A stretch of DNA of 64,000 nucleotides. Origin: Natrialba swarupiae. GTDB lineage: Archaea > Halobacteriota > Halobacteria > Halobacteriales > Natrialbaceae. The translations under genes were made by a program, and so were the position numbers. Each line of letters begins with the position of its first letter. Within the stretch, counting starts at the first letter, position 1. Shown here in pieces: positions 17,315 through 26,879 of the stretch. Under the pieces are notes generated by a model. It ran no database searches and was not told the DNA's origin. It saw only the letters and a program-made list of their open reading frames with translations. Location: assembly GCF_008245225.1 (NCBI RefSeq), contig NZ_VTAW01000002.1:208292-272291 (forward strand), in the 5' to 3' direction.

Positions 17315-18415
17315 CTACACGAATCGAGTCGCCAACCGCTCGGCGGCTTCCTCGACTCGAGGCGTGACGAGTGCGAACCGGAGCCACTCGGTCCGCGAGT
17401 CGCCGAACGCCTCGCCGGGCATACCGGCGACACCGGCTTCGTCGATCAGTTCGAAGACGTTCTCGAGCGTTCCCGGATACCCCTCGAAGCGCGCCATCAC
17501 GTAGAACGCGCCCTTCGGTGTCGTGTACTCGGCACCCGCTTCCTCGAGTGCGTCGGTGAACGCGTCCACCCGCTCGCGGAGGAGTTCGCGGTTTCGCTCG
17601 TAGTAGTCGGGTTCGGTCTCCCGGAGCGCGTTCAAGACGGCGTACTGTGAGGGACGACTGCCGGCGACGTTGACCAGCATGTGCCGGCTCCTCGCGTTCT
17701 CGACAAGCTCGGGCGGGAAGATCGCGTAGCCGACGCGAAAGCCCGTGATCGCCAGCGACTTCGAGAAGGCGTTCGTAACGATCCGGTGGTTGGAGTCGAC
17801 CGAGAGGGCGCTCGCGAACTCCCCCGAGAGGTCGAAGTTGTCGTACACCTCGTCGCTAATCAACAGGGCGTCGTACTCCTCGGCGATCGCCACGAGTTCG
17901 CGGACGGTTTCGGCGGAATAGACCGCCCCCGTCGGGTTGTTCGGCGAGTTCACGACGATCGCCGCCGTCTCCTCGCTCGCCGCCGCACGGACGTCCGCCG
18001 GATCGAGCTGGCCCTCGTCGTCGGTCGCGACGAACCGTTGAGTGCCGCCGAGCATCGTCGTCTTCCCCGGATAGTAGGGGTAGACCGGGTCCGTCAGAAT
18101 TACGTCCTCCCCACGATCGCGCTCGAGCGCCCGTGCCATCGCGAGGTAGTTCGCCTCGCCCGCGCCGTTGGTCACCACGACCTGTTCGACGTCGACGCCG
18201 CGACGGGCGGCGATCTCCTTCCGAAGCTCGAGCAGTCCGTCGCTCGGCGGATACTGAAACGCGGCGGGTTCGAGGTCGGCGTACTCGGAGAGTCCGTCGC
18301 GCAGCGCCTGGGGTGGCTCCCAGTCGGGGTTGCCACTCACCATGTCGATCACGTCACGATCCACACTCGAGGCGTACTTCATGACCCGGAAGAACAGCGG
18401 CGTCTCGTACTCCAT
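17315..18415 (-). CDS. Class I/II pyridoxal-phosphate aminotransferase
   Basis: A 366-residue fold-type I aminotransferase. The PLP lysine lies in TNAFSKSLAITGFRVGYAIF. Other marks are VSGNPDWEPPQALRDGL, VTNGAGEANYLAMARAL, VNSPNNPTGAVYS and LISDEVYDNFDL. It resembles aspartate/aromatic aminotransferases; the substrate cannot be told from sequence alone. The ATG at 18415 is used, since upstream codons give an Arg/Ser-rich non-haloarchaeal peptide. It is a single gene between a zinc-finger gene and the broken beta-propeller gene. Confidence 0.9.
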   Translation of the reverse strand: MEYETPLFFRVMKYASSVDRDVIDMVSGNPDWEPPQALRDGLSEYADLEPAAFQYPPSDGLLELRKEIAARRGVDVEQVVVTNGAGEANYLAMARALERDRGEDVILTDPVYPYYPGKTTMLGGTQRFVATDDEGQLDPADVRAAASEETAAIVVNSPNNPTGAVYSAETVRELVAIAEEYDALLISDEVYDNFDLSGEFASALSVDSNHRIVTNAFSKSLAITGFRVGYAIFPPELVENARSRHMLVNVAGSRPSQYAVLNALRETEPDYYERNRELLRERVDAFTDALEEAGAEYTTPKGAFYVMARFEGYPGTLENVFELIDEAGVAGMPGEAFGDSRTEWLRFALVTPRVEEAAERLATRFV

Positions 18416-18539
18416 GCGTGATACTGTCGCCGGCGATACGTCGTTCTTTCCGTTGACAGCGTACGGCGCTCTCGCCGGTCGTCGGTCGTCCGACTGCAGT
18501 GATCGACCGCCGACCGCACGTTTCGACGCCACGGAGCGA

Positions 18540-19507
18540 TCAATCGATCGAAATCGAGGCCAGTGTGCCGTCGACGAGCGCGTAGAGATCGCCGGCGGCG
18601 GCGAACAGCCCATCGATCGTCCCCTCGAACCGGTGTCGCCAGCGGCGTCGTCCCCGCGTTTCGTCCCACAACTCGAGCCCGTTCGTCCCGACGAATCCCG
18701 CGGCGAAGGAGTCCTCGAAAGTGATGATCTCCGGCGGCGTGTAGACGAGTTCCCCGGTTATCGGGCTACTGACCCGCGGGACAACTCGCATGTTGCCCTC
18801 CCATCCGAGGCTCCCGTTTCGCGATCGAGCGCGACGACCGACCTGTGCTCCGACCGGTCGGGTTCGACCGACAGGACGACCACGTCGTCGACGACCGCGA
18901 TCGGCGTGTGTCGGTCCCCGTCGCGAAACGACCACTCGACGGTCCCCTCGCTCAGGTCGAAGGCGCGGTAGCCGTCACCTGGAACGAGTCCAAACGACGG
19001 GGAGTAGGTGTAGATCATGTTCCCCTCCCACCGCCAGCGTTCGTCGCCCGTTTCGGGATCGAACCCGACCGTCTCGCGCCCGTTCGACGCATAACAGACG
19101 ACCGCGTCGTCGGCCCGGAACAGCCGCTGGTAGCTCCCCTCCGTGTGCCACAGTTCGTCCCCACTCGAGCGATCGACCGCGAGCACGCCACCGTCGCCGT
19201 AGGCGTACCACCCCGAGTCGTCTTCCTCGATTCCCCGGATCGGTCCGTGGACGTGGCGTCGGACGGGACCGCCGTTCGATCGTGAGAGTACGAGCAGTTC
19301 GCGCTCGGTCGCGACGACCGTCAGATTCGGAGTCGCCTCGATTGCCACCACGTCGGCGGAGACGTCGCGTTTCCAGGCGACCGTCGGGCCGTCTTCCAGA
19401 TAGAACCCGACGTCGAGGTCCTCCTCGAGGGAATCGACGTCGAGACAGCCCGCGGTTAGCCCGATGCCGGCGACGCCGATCGATCCGAGAAGACCTCGAC
19501 GGTTCAT
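18540..19507 (-). pseudogene. Frameshifted PQQ-like beta-propeller lipoprotein
   Basis: The first frame (19507 to about 18812) begins MNRRGLLGSIGVAGIGLTAG with a lipobox Cys at residue 21, then propeller-type repeats such as YGDGGVLAVDRSSGDELWHT and GFDPETGDERWRWEGNM. After VVALDRETG it runs into a spurious tail that stops at 18758. The natural continuation, SLGWEGNMRVVPRVSSPITG to the end LYALVDGTLASISID at 18540, lies in another frame. Adding one G to the GGG at about 18812-18816 joins them into one protein of about 320 residues. Either a recent inactivating deletion or a sequencing error. It would otherwise be an exported beta-propeller. Confidence 0.85.
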
Positions 19508-19623
19508 CCAGTAGAAGTCATTCGATTTCCTATATAATCCAATCGGAACGTCAAACGAGACTATCGTCGGTGCTGGCGTCGGGTCCCGACCATTGACAAC
19601 GACCGACGCCGTTCGTTCGGACG

Positions 19624-20145
19624 ATGACCGATCAGATCGATCGCGAGCGCCCCGTGGCGGTCGCCGACGCGCTTCGAGAGACGGACGAGACCCTGGCGGT
19701 CGCCGAGTCCTGTACCGGCGGGCTGATCGGGGCCGCGATCACCGCCGTTCCCGGCGCGAGCGACTTCTTCGATTCGGGGGTGACGGCCTATGCCTACGGC
19801 GCAAAGCGGAGATTCCTCGGGGTCAGCCGCGAGTCACTCGACGAACACGGCGCCGTCTCCGCGCCGGTCGCTCGCGAGATGGCCCGCGGCGTCCGTGACG
19901 TCGCAGACGTCACCTGGGGGCTCTCCACGACTGGAATCGCGGGGCCGACCGGCGGAACGGCGGAGAATCCCGTCGGCACCGTCTACGTCGGCGTCGCCTA
20001 CGCTGGTCCCTGGGGGAGCGAGTCCTCGTTTGCGACCGCCACGCGGTACGAGTTCGACGGCGACCGTGCGGAGATCCGCGCACGAACGGTCGACCAGGCG
20101 CTCGAGGACCTGCTCGCGGCGATCGACGAGCGCGACCGCGAATAA
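19624..20145 (+). CDS. pncC: CinA C-terminal family nicotinamide-nucleotide amidase
   Basis: A 173-residue stand-alone CinA C-terminal domain, which deamidates nicotinamide mononucleotide to nicotinate mononucleotide in NAD salvage. Signature segments: LAVAESCTGGLIGAAIT with the conserved Ser and Cys, ITAVPGASDFFDSGVTAYAY, VSAPVAREMARGVRD and STTGIAGPTGGTAENPVGTV. Length is normal for the single-domain form. The ATG at 19624 follows a short AT-poor leader. Confidence 0.9.
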   Translation: MTDQIDRERPVAVADALRETDETLAVAESCTGGLIGAAITAVPGASDFFDSGVTAYAYGAKRRFLGVSRESLDEHGAVSAPVAREMARGVRDVADVTWGLSTTGIAGPTGGTAENPVGTVYVGVAYAGPWGSESSFATATRYEFDGDRAEIRARTVDQALEDLLAAIDERDRE

Positions 20146-20229
20146 ACGGTTCGGGTTCGAAGAGCTTTCCACTCGGGGAACACTCTCGAGAGAAAGGTAT
20201 TCGTCCGTCGGTTCACGAGTAGGGGGTGG

Positions 20230-20727
20230 ATGAACAAGAAGGGACACGTGCTCAACGCCGTGTTGTTGAGCATCGGGCTGGGGTATATCCTCGAGCCGGC
20301 GACGGAGCTGTCGGCGGTACCGGAAACACTCTGGACGATGGTAGCGATCACGGTTCCGGTCACGCTCGGTGCCATGGTTCCGGACATCGACACGGCCTTC
20401 GGCACGCACCGAAAGACGCTCCACAATCTCCCGTTGTTGATCGGGTTCGTCGCGTTCCCGTTTTACTTCGGGAACCTCGAGTACGTCTGGATCGGCGTCC
20501 TGACCCACTACGTCCTCGACATGGCCGGGAGCAGACGCGGCATCGCGCTGTTCTACCCGCTGCTCTCGACGGAGTACGATCTTCCGACCGGCGTCCCCGT
20601 CAGCAGCCGGTACGCGACGATCGTCACGGTGCTCGTGACGGGTGTCGAACTGGCGGTCGCAGCGGCGATCGTCTTCGACGTGCCCCAGTGGGGACTCGAG
20701 GTCGGTCGCCAGACGCTCGGGATCTGA
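20230..20727 (+). CDS. Membrane-bound metal-dependent hydrolase (YdjM-like)
   Basis: A 165-residue membrane protein with four or five hydrophobic segments. Metal-binding-type motifs: NKKGHVLNAVLLSIG near the start (His6), GAMVPDIDTAFGTHRKTLHN (Asp and His ligands) and GVLTHYVLDMAG. This arrangement matches the YdjM/DUF457 metal-dependent hydrolase family, linked to membrane or DNA-damage functions in bacteria but poorly characterised. Confidence 0.78.
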   Translation: MNKKGHVLNAVLLSIGLGYILEPATELSAVPETLWTMVAITVPVTLGAMVPDIDTAFGTHRKTLHNLPLLIGFVAFPFYFGNLEYVWIGVLTHYVLDMAGSRRGIALFYPLLSTEYDLPTGVPVSSRYATIVTVLVTGVELAVAAAIVFDVPQWGLEVGRQTLGI

Positions 20728-20745
20728 AAACGAAACGGACCGACG

Positions 20746-21768
20746 CTACCGCTTGTTCGGAACCCACTGCTCGCAGGCGTCCATGTCGTCCATCGCCCGT
20801 TCGTGGCGGGCGCAGTACGGAACCATGCCCGAGGAGGACCGAACGTACTCGAAGTGTCGGCAGTTCCCACAGTAGCGGTCGGTCGGATCGGGGTCGGGTT
20901 CGGCCGGGGCGTCGACGATCTCGGCGTCGTCGCCACCGTCCATGGGCGAGGAGACGTTGTCAGTTGTCGACCCGCCGTCGCTGGTCGGTGTCGGCGTAGC
21001 GATGCCGTTTCCGGCAGAACGACCCGACGTCCCGCCCGTCGAAGACGGACTCGAGCGAGCAGACTGGGAACCGTCGTCGTCGGCGGAGAGAACAGTTCCG
21101 TCGTCGGCTCTCGACGCCGTCTCGGTCGTCCCTTTCGATCCAGTCGAATCGGCGTTCGTCTGCGTCTCGACATCGCCGTCGGGCGTTCCGCCCAGTAGAC
21201 CGATACCGCCGAATCCGCCAGACGACTGCTCTTCTTCAGGGACTTCGACGATCGTCTGGTTTCGGCGGGTGACGTTCATCTCGAGCATGCCGCCAGGGTC
21301 GTTTCGCGTCTTGAAGTTGACGACGGCGGTGAACAGACACCAGACGGCGGTGAACAGGCCGAGAAGGTAGACGGCCGAGACCTGCAGGGTAAGGTCGTCG
21401 CCGACGCCACGCCAGTGGTAGGGGTAGGCGTACCAGAACAGTGCGACGCCCAACAGACAGAGACTCGCGCTGATCGCGGCAGCCGCCCGGACGCGACGGC
21501 CCGCGGGTAACACTGTGAAGACGCCGACGAGCGCGACGGGAACGCCGAGGCCGGCGAGCAGACCGCCGATGCGAACCGACGCGTACGTCTCGCCCATCTC
21601 CCAGCCCAGCGAGCCGACGAACCCGCCGAAGAGATCGGTCGCCGCCAGGAGGACGGCGACGACGGCCAGGAGCGCGCCGACCAGGACGAGCGCCGTTCCC
21701 GCGTACAACCGCCGGGGAGTGGTTACTCCCCGTGCGTTCCCCTCGTAGACGTCCGTCAGGCTTGTCAT
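20746..21768 (-). CDS. Haloarchaeal membrane protein with C-terminal Cys-rich domain
   Basis: A 340-residue protein with three parts. Four membrane helices (about 21-45, 64-88, 94-112 and 130-150) come first. A low-complexity Ser/Thr/Gly/Asp linker (about 180-290) follows. The C-terminal domain YCGNCRHFEYVRSSSGMVPY then CARHERAMDDMDACEQW has a likely zinc site (CxxC, Cys, His, Cys). The cysteine domain probably faces the cytoplasm. I do not recognise a function. It converges on the gene ending at 20727 and has no operon partner. Confidence 0.7.
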   Translation of the reverse strand: MTSLTDVYEGNARGVTTPRRLYAGTALVLVGALLAVVAVLLAATDLFGGFVGSLGWEMGETYASVRIGGLLAGLGVPVALVGVFTVLPAGRRVRAAAAISASLCLLGVALFWYAYPYHWRGVGDDLTLQVSAVYLLGLFTAVWCLFTAVVNFKTRNDPGGMLEMNVTRRNQTIVEVPEEEQSSGGFGGIGLLGGTPDGDVETQTNADSTGSKGTTETASRADDGTVLSADDDGSQSARSSPSSTGGTSGRSAGNGIATPTPTSDGGSTTDNVSSPMDGGDDAEIVDAPAEPDPDPTDRYCGNCRHFEYVRSSSGMVPYCARHERAMDDMDACEQWVPNKR

Positions 21769-21872
21769 GCGGGGTCATTCGACCTCCCTCCACAAAACGG
21801 TACGTCAGACACAGGTCAGTTCACAGAGGGGAACGGGCGTTCGTCGGACGCGTCTCTCACCGGTTGCGAGCG

Positions 21873-22982
<1,110 letters not shown>

Positions 22983-23000
22983 CGTCTCTGAACAGAGACG
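22983..23000. promoter_or_regulatory. Perfect palindrome abutting the HDAC-like start codon
   Basis: CGTCTCTG-AA-CAGAGACG: an 8-base perfect inverted repeat with a 2-base spacer, directly adjoining the start codon at 22982. It may be a 5'-leader hairpin controlling translation or an operator. Confidence 0.45.
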
Positions 23001-23022
23001 ACCGACGAGTTAGGTGTACCGA

Positions 23023-23044
23023 TTGCGGAAGTGTACTTCCGCAA
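23023..23044. promoter_or_regulatory. NrpR-type operator 1 (GGAA-N6-TTCC)
   Basis: TTGCGGAAGT followed by GT and its reverse complement: a 22-base palindrome whose core GGAA-GTGTAC-TTCC (23027-23040) fits the published NrpR consensus GGAA-N6-TTCC of methanogens. It lies 41 bases upstream of the HDAC-like gene and about 170 bases upstream of the divergent aminotransferase. A DUF128 (NrpR-type) regulator is encoded at 24623. Confidence 0.7.
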
Positions 23045-23185
23045 TAGCCGTCGCGCCCGTCACTCGAGCGATCGAATAGACGGTGGGTTGAACGACTGTG
23101 GCGGCGGTATCGAGGGAAGACGGTCGATCGATACGATCGCTGCCTGCGATAGCTATATGAGGATCCACGTCAATAGAGCAGATAA

Positions 23186-23203
23186 CCGGAAGTATATTTC
23201 CGG
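23186..23203. promoter_or_regulatory. NrpR-type operator 2 (GGAA-N6-TTCC)
   Basis: CCGGAA-GTATAT-TTCCGG, a perfect palindrome with the same GGAA-N6-TTCC core as operator 1. A TATA-like CTATATG lies at 23153-23159, so the operator covers the expected transcription start, and the aminotransferase ATG follows at 23212. This is a repression-type position. Confidence 0.7.
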
Positions 23204-23211
23204 GTTTCGTG

Positions 23212-24615
23212 ATGACCGAGAGGAACTCGAGCCCCGACCCAGCGATCGACGAACTGCTCGCTCGCGAGTACGAACGGTATCGAGAGCGGACGCCGAACTC
23301 GAAGACGATGGCCGACGAGCTCCGAGAGATCGTCCCGGCCGGCGTCTGCAGCACGTTCCGGGCGTACGATCCGTACCCGTTCCACGCCGAGCGTGCGGAG
23401 GGTACGACGATTCACGACGTCGACGGCAACGAGTACCTCGACTTCGCGCTGAACAACGGAACCCAGCTCGTCGGTCACACCCATCCACGACTGACGGACG
23501 TCGCCACCGATCAGATCGAACGAGGGACACTCTACACCCGGCCGAGCGAGCTGCTCGAGTTCGCAGCGACTCCGCTGATCGATCGGTGGGAAGCGATCGA
23601 ACAGGTCCGCTTTACGAACAGCGGAACGGAGGCCGTGATGCACGCCACTCGTCTCGCACGCGCGTACACCGGACGCGAGAAGATCGTTCGAATGGAGGGA
23701 GCCTACCACGGCGCACACGACCCGGCGCTCGTAAGCAAGATGCCGCCACTCGAGCAGGCCGGTCCGGCAGGCGATCCGCGGCCGGTCCGCGAGTCTCAGG
23801 GGATCCCGTCGTCGGTTCCCGACGACGTCCTTCTCGCTCAGTACAACGACGCAGAGAGCGTCGAAGGGTTGTTACGCGAACGCGGATCGGAGATCGCCGC
23901 AATCCTGGTCGAACCTGCCTGTCTCAACCTCGGGCTCGTCGAACCGGAGGACGGATTTTTACAGCGCCTGCGCGAACTCGCCGACGAGTACAACGTGGTG
24001 TTGATCTTCGACGAGGTGAAAACCGGCGTCAAACTCGCGCCCGGTGGCGGTGCGGAGTACTACGGCGTCCAGCCGGACCTCGTCGCGCTCGCGAAAGCCA
24101 TCGGCGGCGGCTACCCGGTCGGCGCGTTCGGCGGCCGACGCGAGATCATGGAGCTGATCGCCGACGATCTGAACGACGGCGTCGCGACCGGCGCGGCACA
24201 CTACGGGACGTACAACGGAAACCCACTGTCGCTTCGCGCCGTCGGTGTCACGCTCCGGGAAATCCTGACAGACGAGGCCTACGACCACGTCGCCGACCTC
24301 AATGCTCGGCTGGCCACCGGCTATCGCGAGGTCATCGAAGACTCCGGCCTCGAGGCCCAGGTGAAAGCCGTGGGCTCTCAGGGGATGGTCCACTTCACCG
24401 AGGAGCCGATTCGTACCTTCCGCGACTGGACGCACGTCGACGAGGAGTTCCACGAAGCCTACTGGATCGGGATGGTAAACAGAGACGTTCTTCCACACCC
24501 CCACGACGCCTCCCAGCAGTGGACGGTAAGCGTTCGACACACTGCCGAGGACGTCGACGCCCACGTCGACGCGTTCGCGGATCTCGCCACGCATTTATCC
24601 GACGCCCAACACTAG
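23212..24615 (+). CDS. Class III aminotransferase (glutamate-1-semialdehyde aminomutase-like)
   Basis: A 467-residue PLP enzyme. The PLP lysine is in LVALAKAIGGGYPVGAFGG, with IFDEVKTGVKLAPGG just before it. The N-terminal TFRAYDPYPFHAERAEGTTI and NNGTQLVGHTHPRL, and VRFTNSGTEAVMHATRLARA, resemble glutamate-1-semialdehyde aminomutase-type members used for amine catabolism. A heme-synthesis role is unlikely in this setting. It is followed after seven bases by a DUF128 regulator and preceded by GGAA-N6-TTCC operators, so it is probably induced by its substrate. ATG 23212 is chosen over ATG 23209. Confidence 0.88.
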   Translation: MTERNSSPDPAIDELLAREYERYRERTPNSKTMADELREIVPAGVCSTFRAYDPYPFHAERAEGTTIHDVDGNEYLDFALNNGTQLVGHTHPRLTDVATDQIERGTLYTRPSELLEFAATPLIDRWEAIEQVRFTNSGTEAVMHATRLARAYTGREKIVRMEGAYHGAHDPALVSKMPPLEQAGPAGDPRPVRESQGIPSSVPDDVLLAQYNDAESVEGLLRERGSEIAAILVEPACLNLGLVEPEDGFLQRLRELADEYNVVLIFDEVKTGVKLAPGGGAEYYGVQPDLVALAKAIGGGYPVGAFGGRREIMELIADDLNDGVATGAAHYGTYNGNPLSLRAVGVTLREILTDEAYDHVADLNARLATGYREVIEDSGLEAQVKAVGSQGMVHFTEEPIRTFRDWTHVDEEFHEAYWIGMVNRDVLPHPHDASQQWTVSVRHTAEDVDAHVDAFADLATHLSDAQH

Positions 24616-24622
24616 TCGGGCG

Positions 24623-25627
24623 ATGACGAACGATCCCGACCGGCGGACGTACGACGTGCTTCGGCTGCTGGCAGAGCACGAGCCGATCGGTAGCGTCCGC
24701 CTCACGGACCACCTCCGAGAGCGGGGCTACTCGATCACCGAGCGAGCGGTTCGGCTCACGCTCGCCGACCTGGACGACGCTGGCCTGACCGAGAAGGTCG
24801 GCGGCAAGGGCCGACGACTCACCGCGAACGGACGCGCCGAACTCGAGCGCGGCGGCGTCCGTGGCCGGGTCGAACAGGTGCGGGAGAAACTGGCCGACAT
24901 GACGAGTCGGGTTACCTACGATCCGTCGACCGATACCGGTGACGTTATCGCCGGCACCGTCACCGTCCCGCGGGCGAAACGCGACGAACTCGAGGCGGTG
25001 CTCGAACGGATCGACGACTCCCCGCTGGGGCCGGTTGCCGCCGGTATCGAACCCGTCGACCGGAACGGAACCGACTGTCTCGAGGTGGCCGTCCCCTCGA
25101 GCGTGACGATCGACGGCGTCTTTCTCTCACACGGGATCGAAAGCTACCCCGATACGATCGGTGTCGTCGAGTACGACCCGGACTCCGACGACGTTCCGTA
25201 CGAGGGTCCAGATCAGGCGGAAAACGGTGGGGCGATCCGACGGTACACGGACGTGATCGGCGACGAACGAGCGACGCTCGACGTCGTCTCCCTGTTGATC
25301 GAAGCTCACCGGACCGACGTGACGAGTGCACTCGACGGAGAGGTCGGGTTGCTGGTCGCCGACAACAGGGAGTTTCCGCTCGCACATTACGAAACTGCCC
25401 GCGAACTCGCGGTCGGAACCCGCAACGCACTCGGTGGTTCACTGGACGTTCGTCGACCGCGTGAGTCGGGCCCGTTTCCCTGGGGAGATCCGGGCTGGGC
25501 GTTCGGCTCACTCACCTACGCCGGAGGATCCGAATGCGTCATTTCGGCTTGTGTAGAGGCTGACTTGGCACTCGAGTGGGAGACACTTCGGGGGCTCCGA
25601 CCGCGTTCCACTCTCACCCATGAGTGA
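24623..25627 (+). CDS. DUF128 (NrpR-type) winged-helix transcriptional regulator, copy 1
   Basis: A 334-residue regulator. Residues 1-75 are a winged helix (RRTYDVLRLLAEHEPIGSVR, ITERAVRLTLADLDDAGL, KGRRLTANGRAEL). Residues about 95-330 form one DUF128/NrpR effector domain (TSRVTYDPSTDTGDVIAGTV, SSVTIDGVFLSHGIE, WAFGSLTYAGGSECVISACV). Methanogen NrpR represses nitrogen genes and senses 2-oxoglutarate; the effector here is unknown. The gene follows the aminotransferase by seven bases, so it is probably autoregulated through the GGAA-N6-TTCC operators upstream. It is a clear paralogue of the regulator at 30709. Confidence 0.88.
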   Translation: MTNDPDRRTYDVLRLLAEHEPIGSVRLTDHLRERGYSITERAVRLTLADLDDAGLTEKVGGKGRRLTANGRAELERGGVRGRVEQVREKLADMTSRVTYDPSTDTGDVIAGTVTVPRAKRDELEAVLERIDDSPLGPVAAGIEPVDRNGTDCLEVAVPSSVTIDGVFLSHGIESYPDTIGVVEYDPDSDDVPYEGPDQAENGGAIRRYTDVIGDERATLDVVSLLIEAHRTDVTSALDGEVGLLVADNREFPLAHYETARELAVGTRNALGGSLDVRRPRESGPFPWGDPGWAFGSLTYAGGSECVISACVEADLALEWETLRGLRPRSTLTHE

Positions 25628-25768
25628 TTAGGTATGGTTATCTTCAAGGAATTACACCTAGTTGTGGGGTAAGTTGCCCTCGAACCGCGATCCACAATTA
25701 ATATATAAACAATTTCTGAAGTACCGTGAGAAGGTTTATGTATTGGAAACGTAGATAGTGTGATACGG

Positions 25769-25784
25769 TGGCAAGAGTATGCCA
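25769..25784. promoter_or_regulatory. Variant operator TGGCA-N6-TGCCA at importer promoter
   Basis: TGGCA-AGAGTA-TGCCA spans the start codon of the solute-binding protein gene. A TATA-like GTTTATGTA lies at about 25734-25742, so the site covers the likely transcription start. The half-site GGCA/TGCC has the same 6-base spacing as GGAA-N6-TTCC, and an equivalent site occurs at 31934. Confidence 0.6.
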
Positions 25785-26873
25785 GGACAAACACACGGAC
25801 GACGGACGTTTCTCGAGCGAGCGGCCGCCGGCGGAAGCGCGGTCACGCTCGCCGGGCTCGCAGGGTGTACAGGGGTCCTCGAAGACGACACGCTGACGGT
25901 CGCCGTCTACGGCGGCGTGTTTCAGGACGTGATGGACGAAGAGCTGTTCGCTCCGTTCGAAGAGGAGGTCGACTTCGAGGTCGAATCCGAAGCGCAGCCG
26001 ACCTCCGAGGAGGCGCTCACCCAGTACGAAAACGCCGTGGGAGCGGGGGAAGCGCCCGTCGACGTCGCCATCATGGCTCAGACCGGCGTCATGCAGGGTC
26101 TGAACTCCGATCTGTGGCACATCTGGGACCACGACGACTTCGACAACGTCGAGTACATCAGCGACGACCTCGTCGGCGAGGCCGACGGTGGAATCTCGAG
26201 CGTCGGTGCGCTGTCGTGGTATATCAACCTCGTCCAGAACACGGACGTCATCGAAGAGCCAGTCGACACGTGGGAGGCGTTGTGGGACGAGGAGTACGAG
26301 GATACGCTCGGACTGCTGGGCTACGCCTCGAACTCGTTTTTACTCGAGGTCACAGCAGAGTTACACTTTGGCGGCCAGGAGATCCTCGACGACCGCGACG
26401 GCGTGATGGAGGTCTTCGAGGAACTCGAGGGCGTAACCGACCAGGCGAACTTCTGGTACGAGAACGAAGCGGAGTTCCAACAGCGACTTCGGGACGGCGA
26501 AGTGCCGGCGGGGATGCTCTACAGTGACATTACGCTCGTCATGCAAGACGACGGCGCGCCGGTCCAGTCGAACTTCGTCGAAGAGGGGTCGATCCTCGAC
26601 TCCGGACTCTGGGTTACACTCGAGACCTCGGAGGTCAAAGAGGAGGCACGGCAGTTCATCGATTATGCGAGCCAGCCCGAGGTACAGGACCTCCTCGCCG
26701 AAAATCTGTATACGAGTCCGACGGTCGAAGAACAGTACTCCGAGATCGACGGCGAGTTGTACGAACAGATCGCCGGCCCCGGACCGGACGCCGCAATCTC
26801 ACCCAAGTACGAACTCTACGTCGAGGACGAAGACTGGGTGAGCGAACGCTGGGAGGAGTTCATCATCGGCTAA
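25779..26873 (+). CDS. PotD-like extracellular solute-binding lipoprotein
   Basis: A 364-residue binding protein of the spermidine/putrescine (PotD) or Fe-type family. The N-terminus has a Tat signal (GRRTFLERAAAGG) and a lipobox LAGC at about residues 28-31, giving a membrane-tethered external protein. The mature part begins DDTLTVAVYGGVFQDVMDEE and includes VDVAIMAQTGVMQGL, SVGALSWYINLVQNTDVIEE and AGMLYSDITLVMQD. It is the first gene of the importer operon, with PotA-like and fused PotBC-like genes directly downstream. The exact ligand is not shown by sequence; a polyamine or guanidino compound is inferred from context. Confidence 0.87.
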   Translation: MPGQTHGRRTFLERAAAGGSAVTLAGLAGCTGVLEDDTLTVAVYGGVFQDVMDEELFAPFEEEVDFEVESEAQPTSEEALTQYENAVGAGEAPVDVAIMAQTGVMQGLNSDLWHIWDHDDFDNVEYISDDLVGEADGGISSVGALSWYINLVQNTDVIEEPVDTWEALWDEEYEDTLGLLGYASNSFLLEVTAELHFGGQEILDDRDGVMEVFEELEGVTDQANFWYENEAEFQQRLRDGEVPAGMLYSDITLVMQDDGAPVQSNFVEEGSILDSGLWVTLETSEVKEEARQFIDYASQPEVQDLLAENLYTSPTVEEQYSEIDGELYEQIAGPGPDAAISPKYELYVEDEDWVSERWEEFIIG

Positions 26874-26879
26874 GCCAGA

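Noticed and set aside
23031..24626. Rightward 531-codon Arg-rich frame over the first aminotransferase
   Set aside because: Out-of-frame with the real gene, extremely basic (not haloarchaeal), and it runs straight through the operator region.
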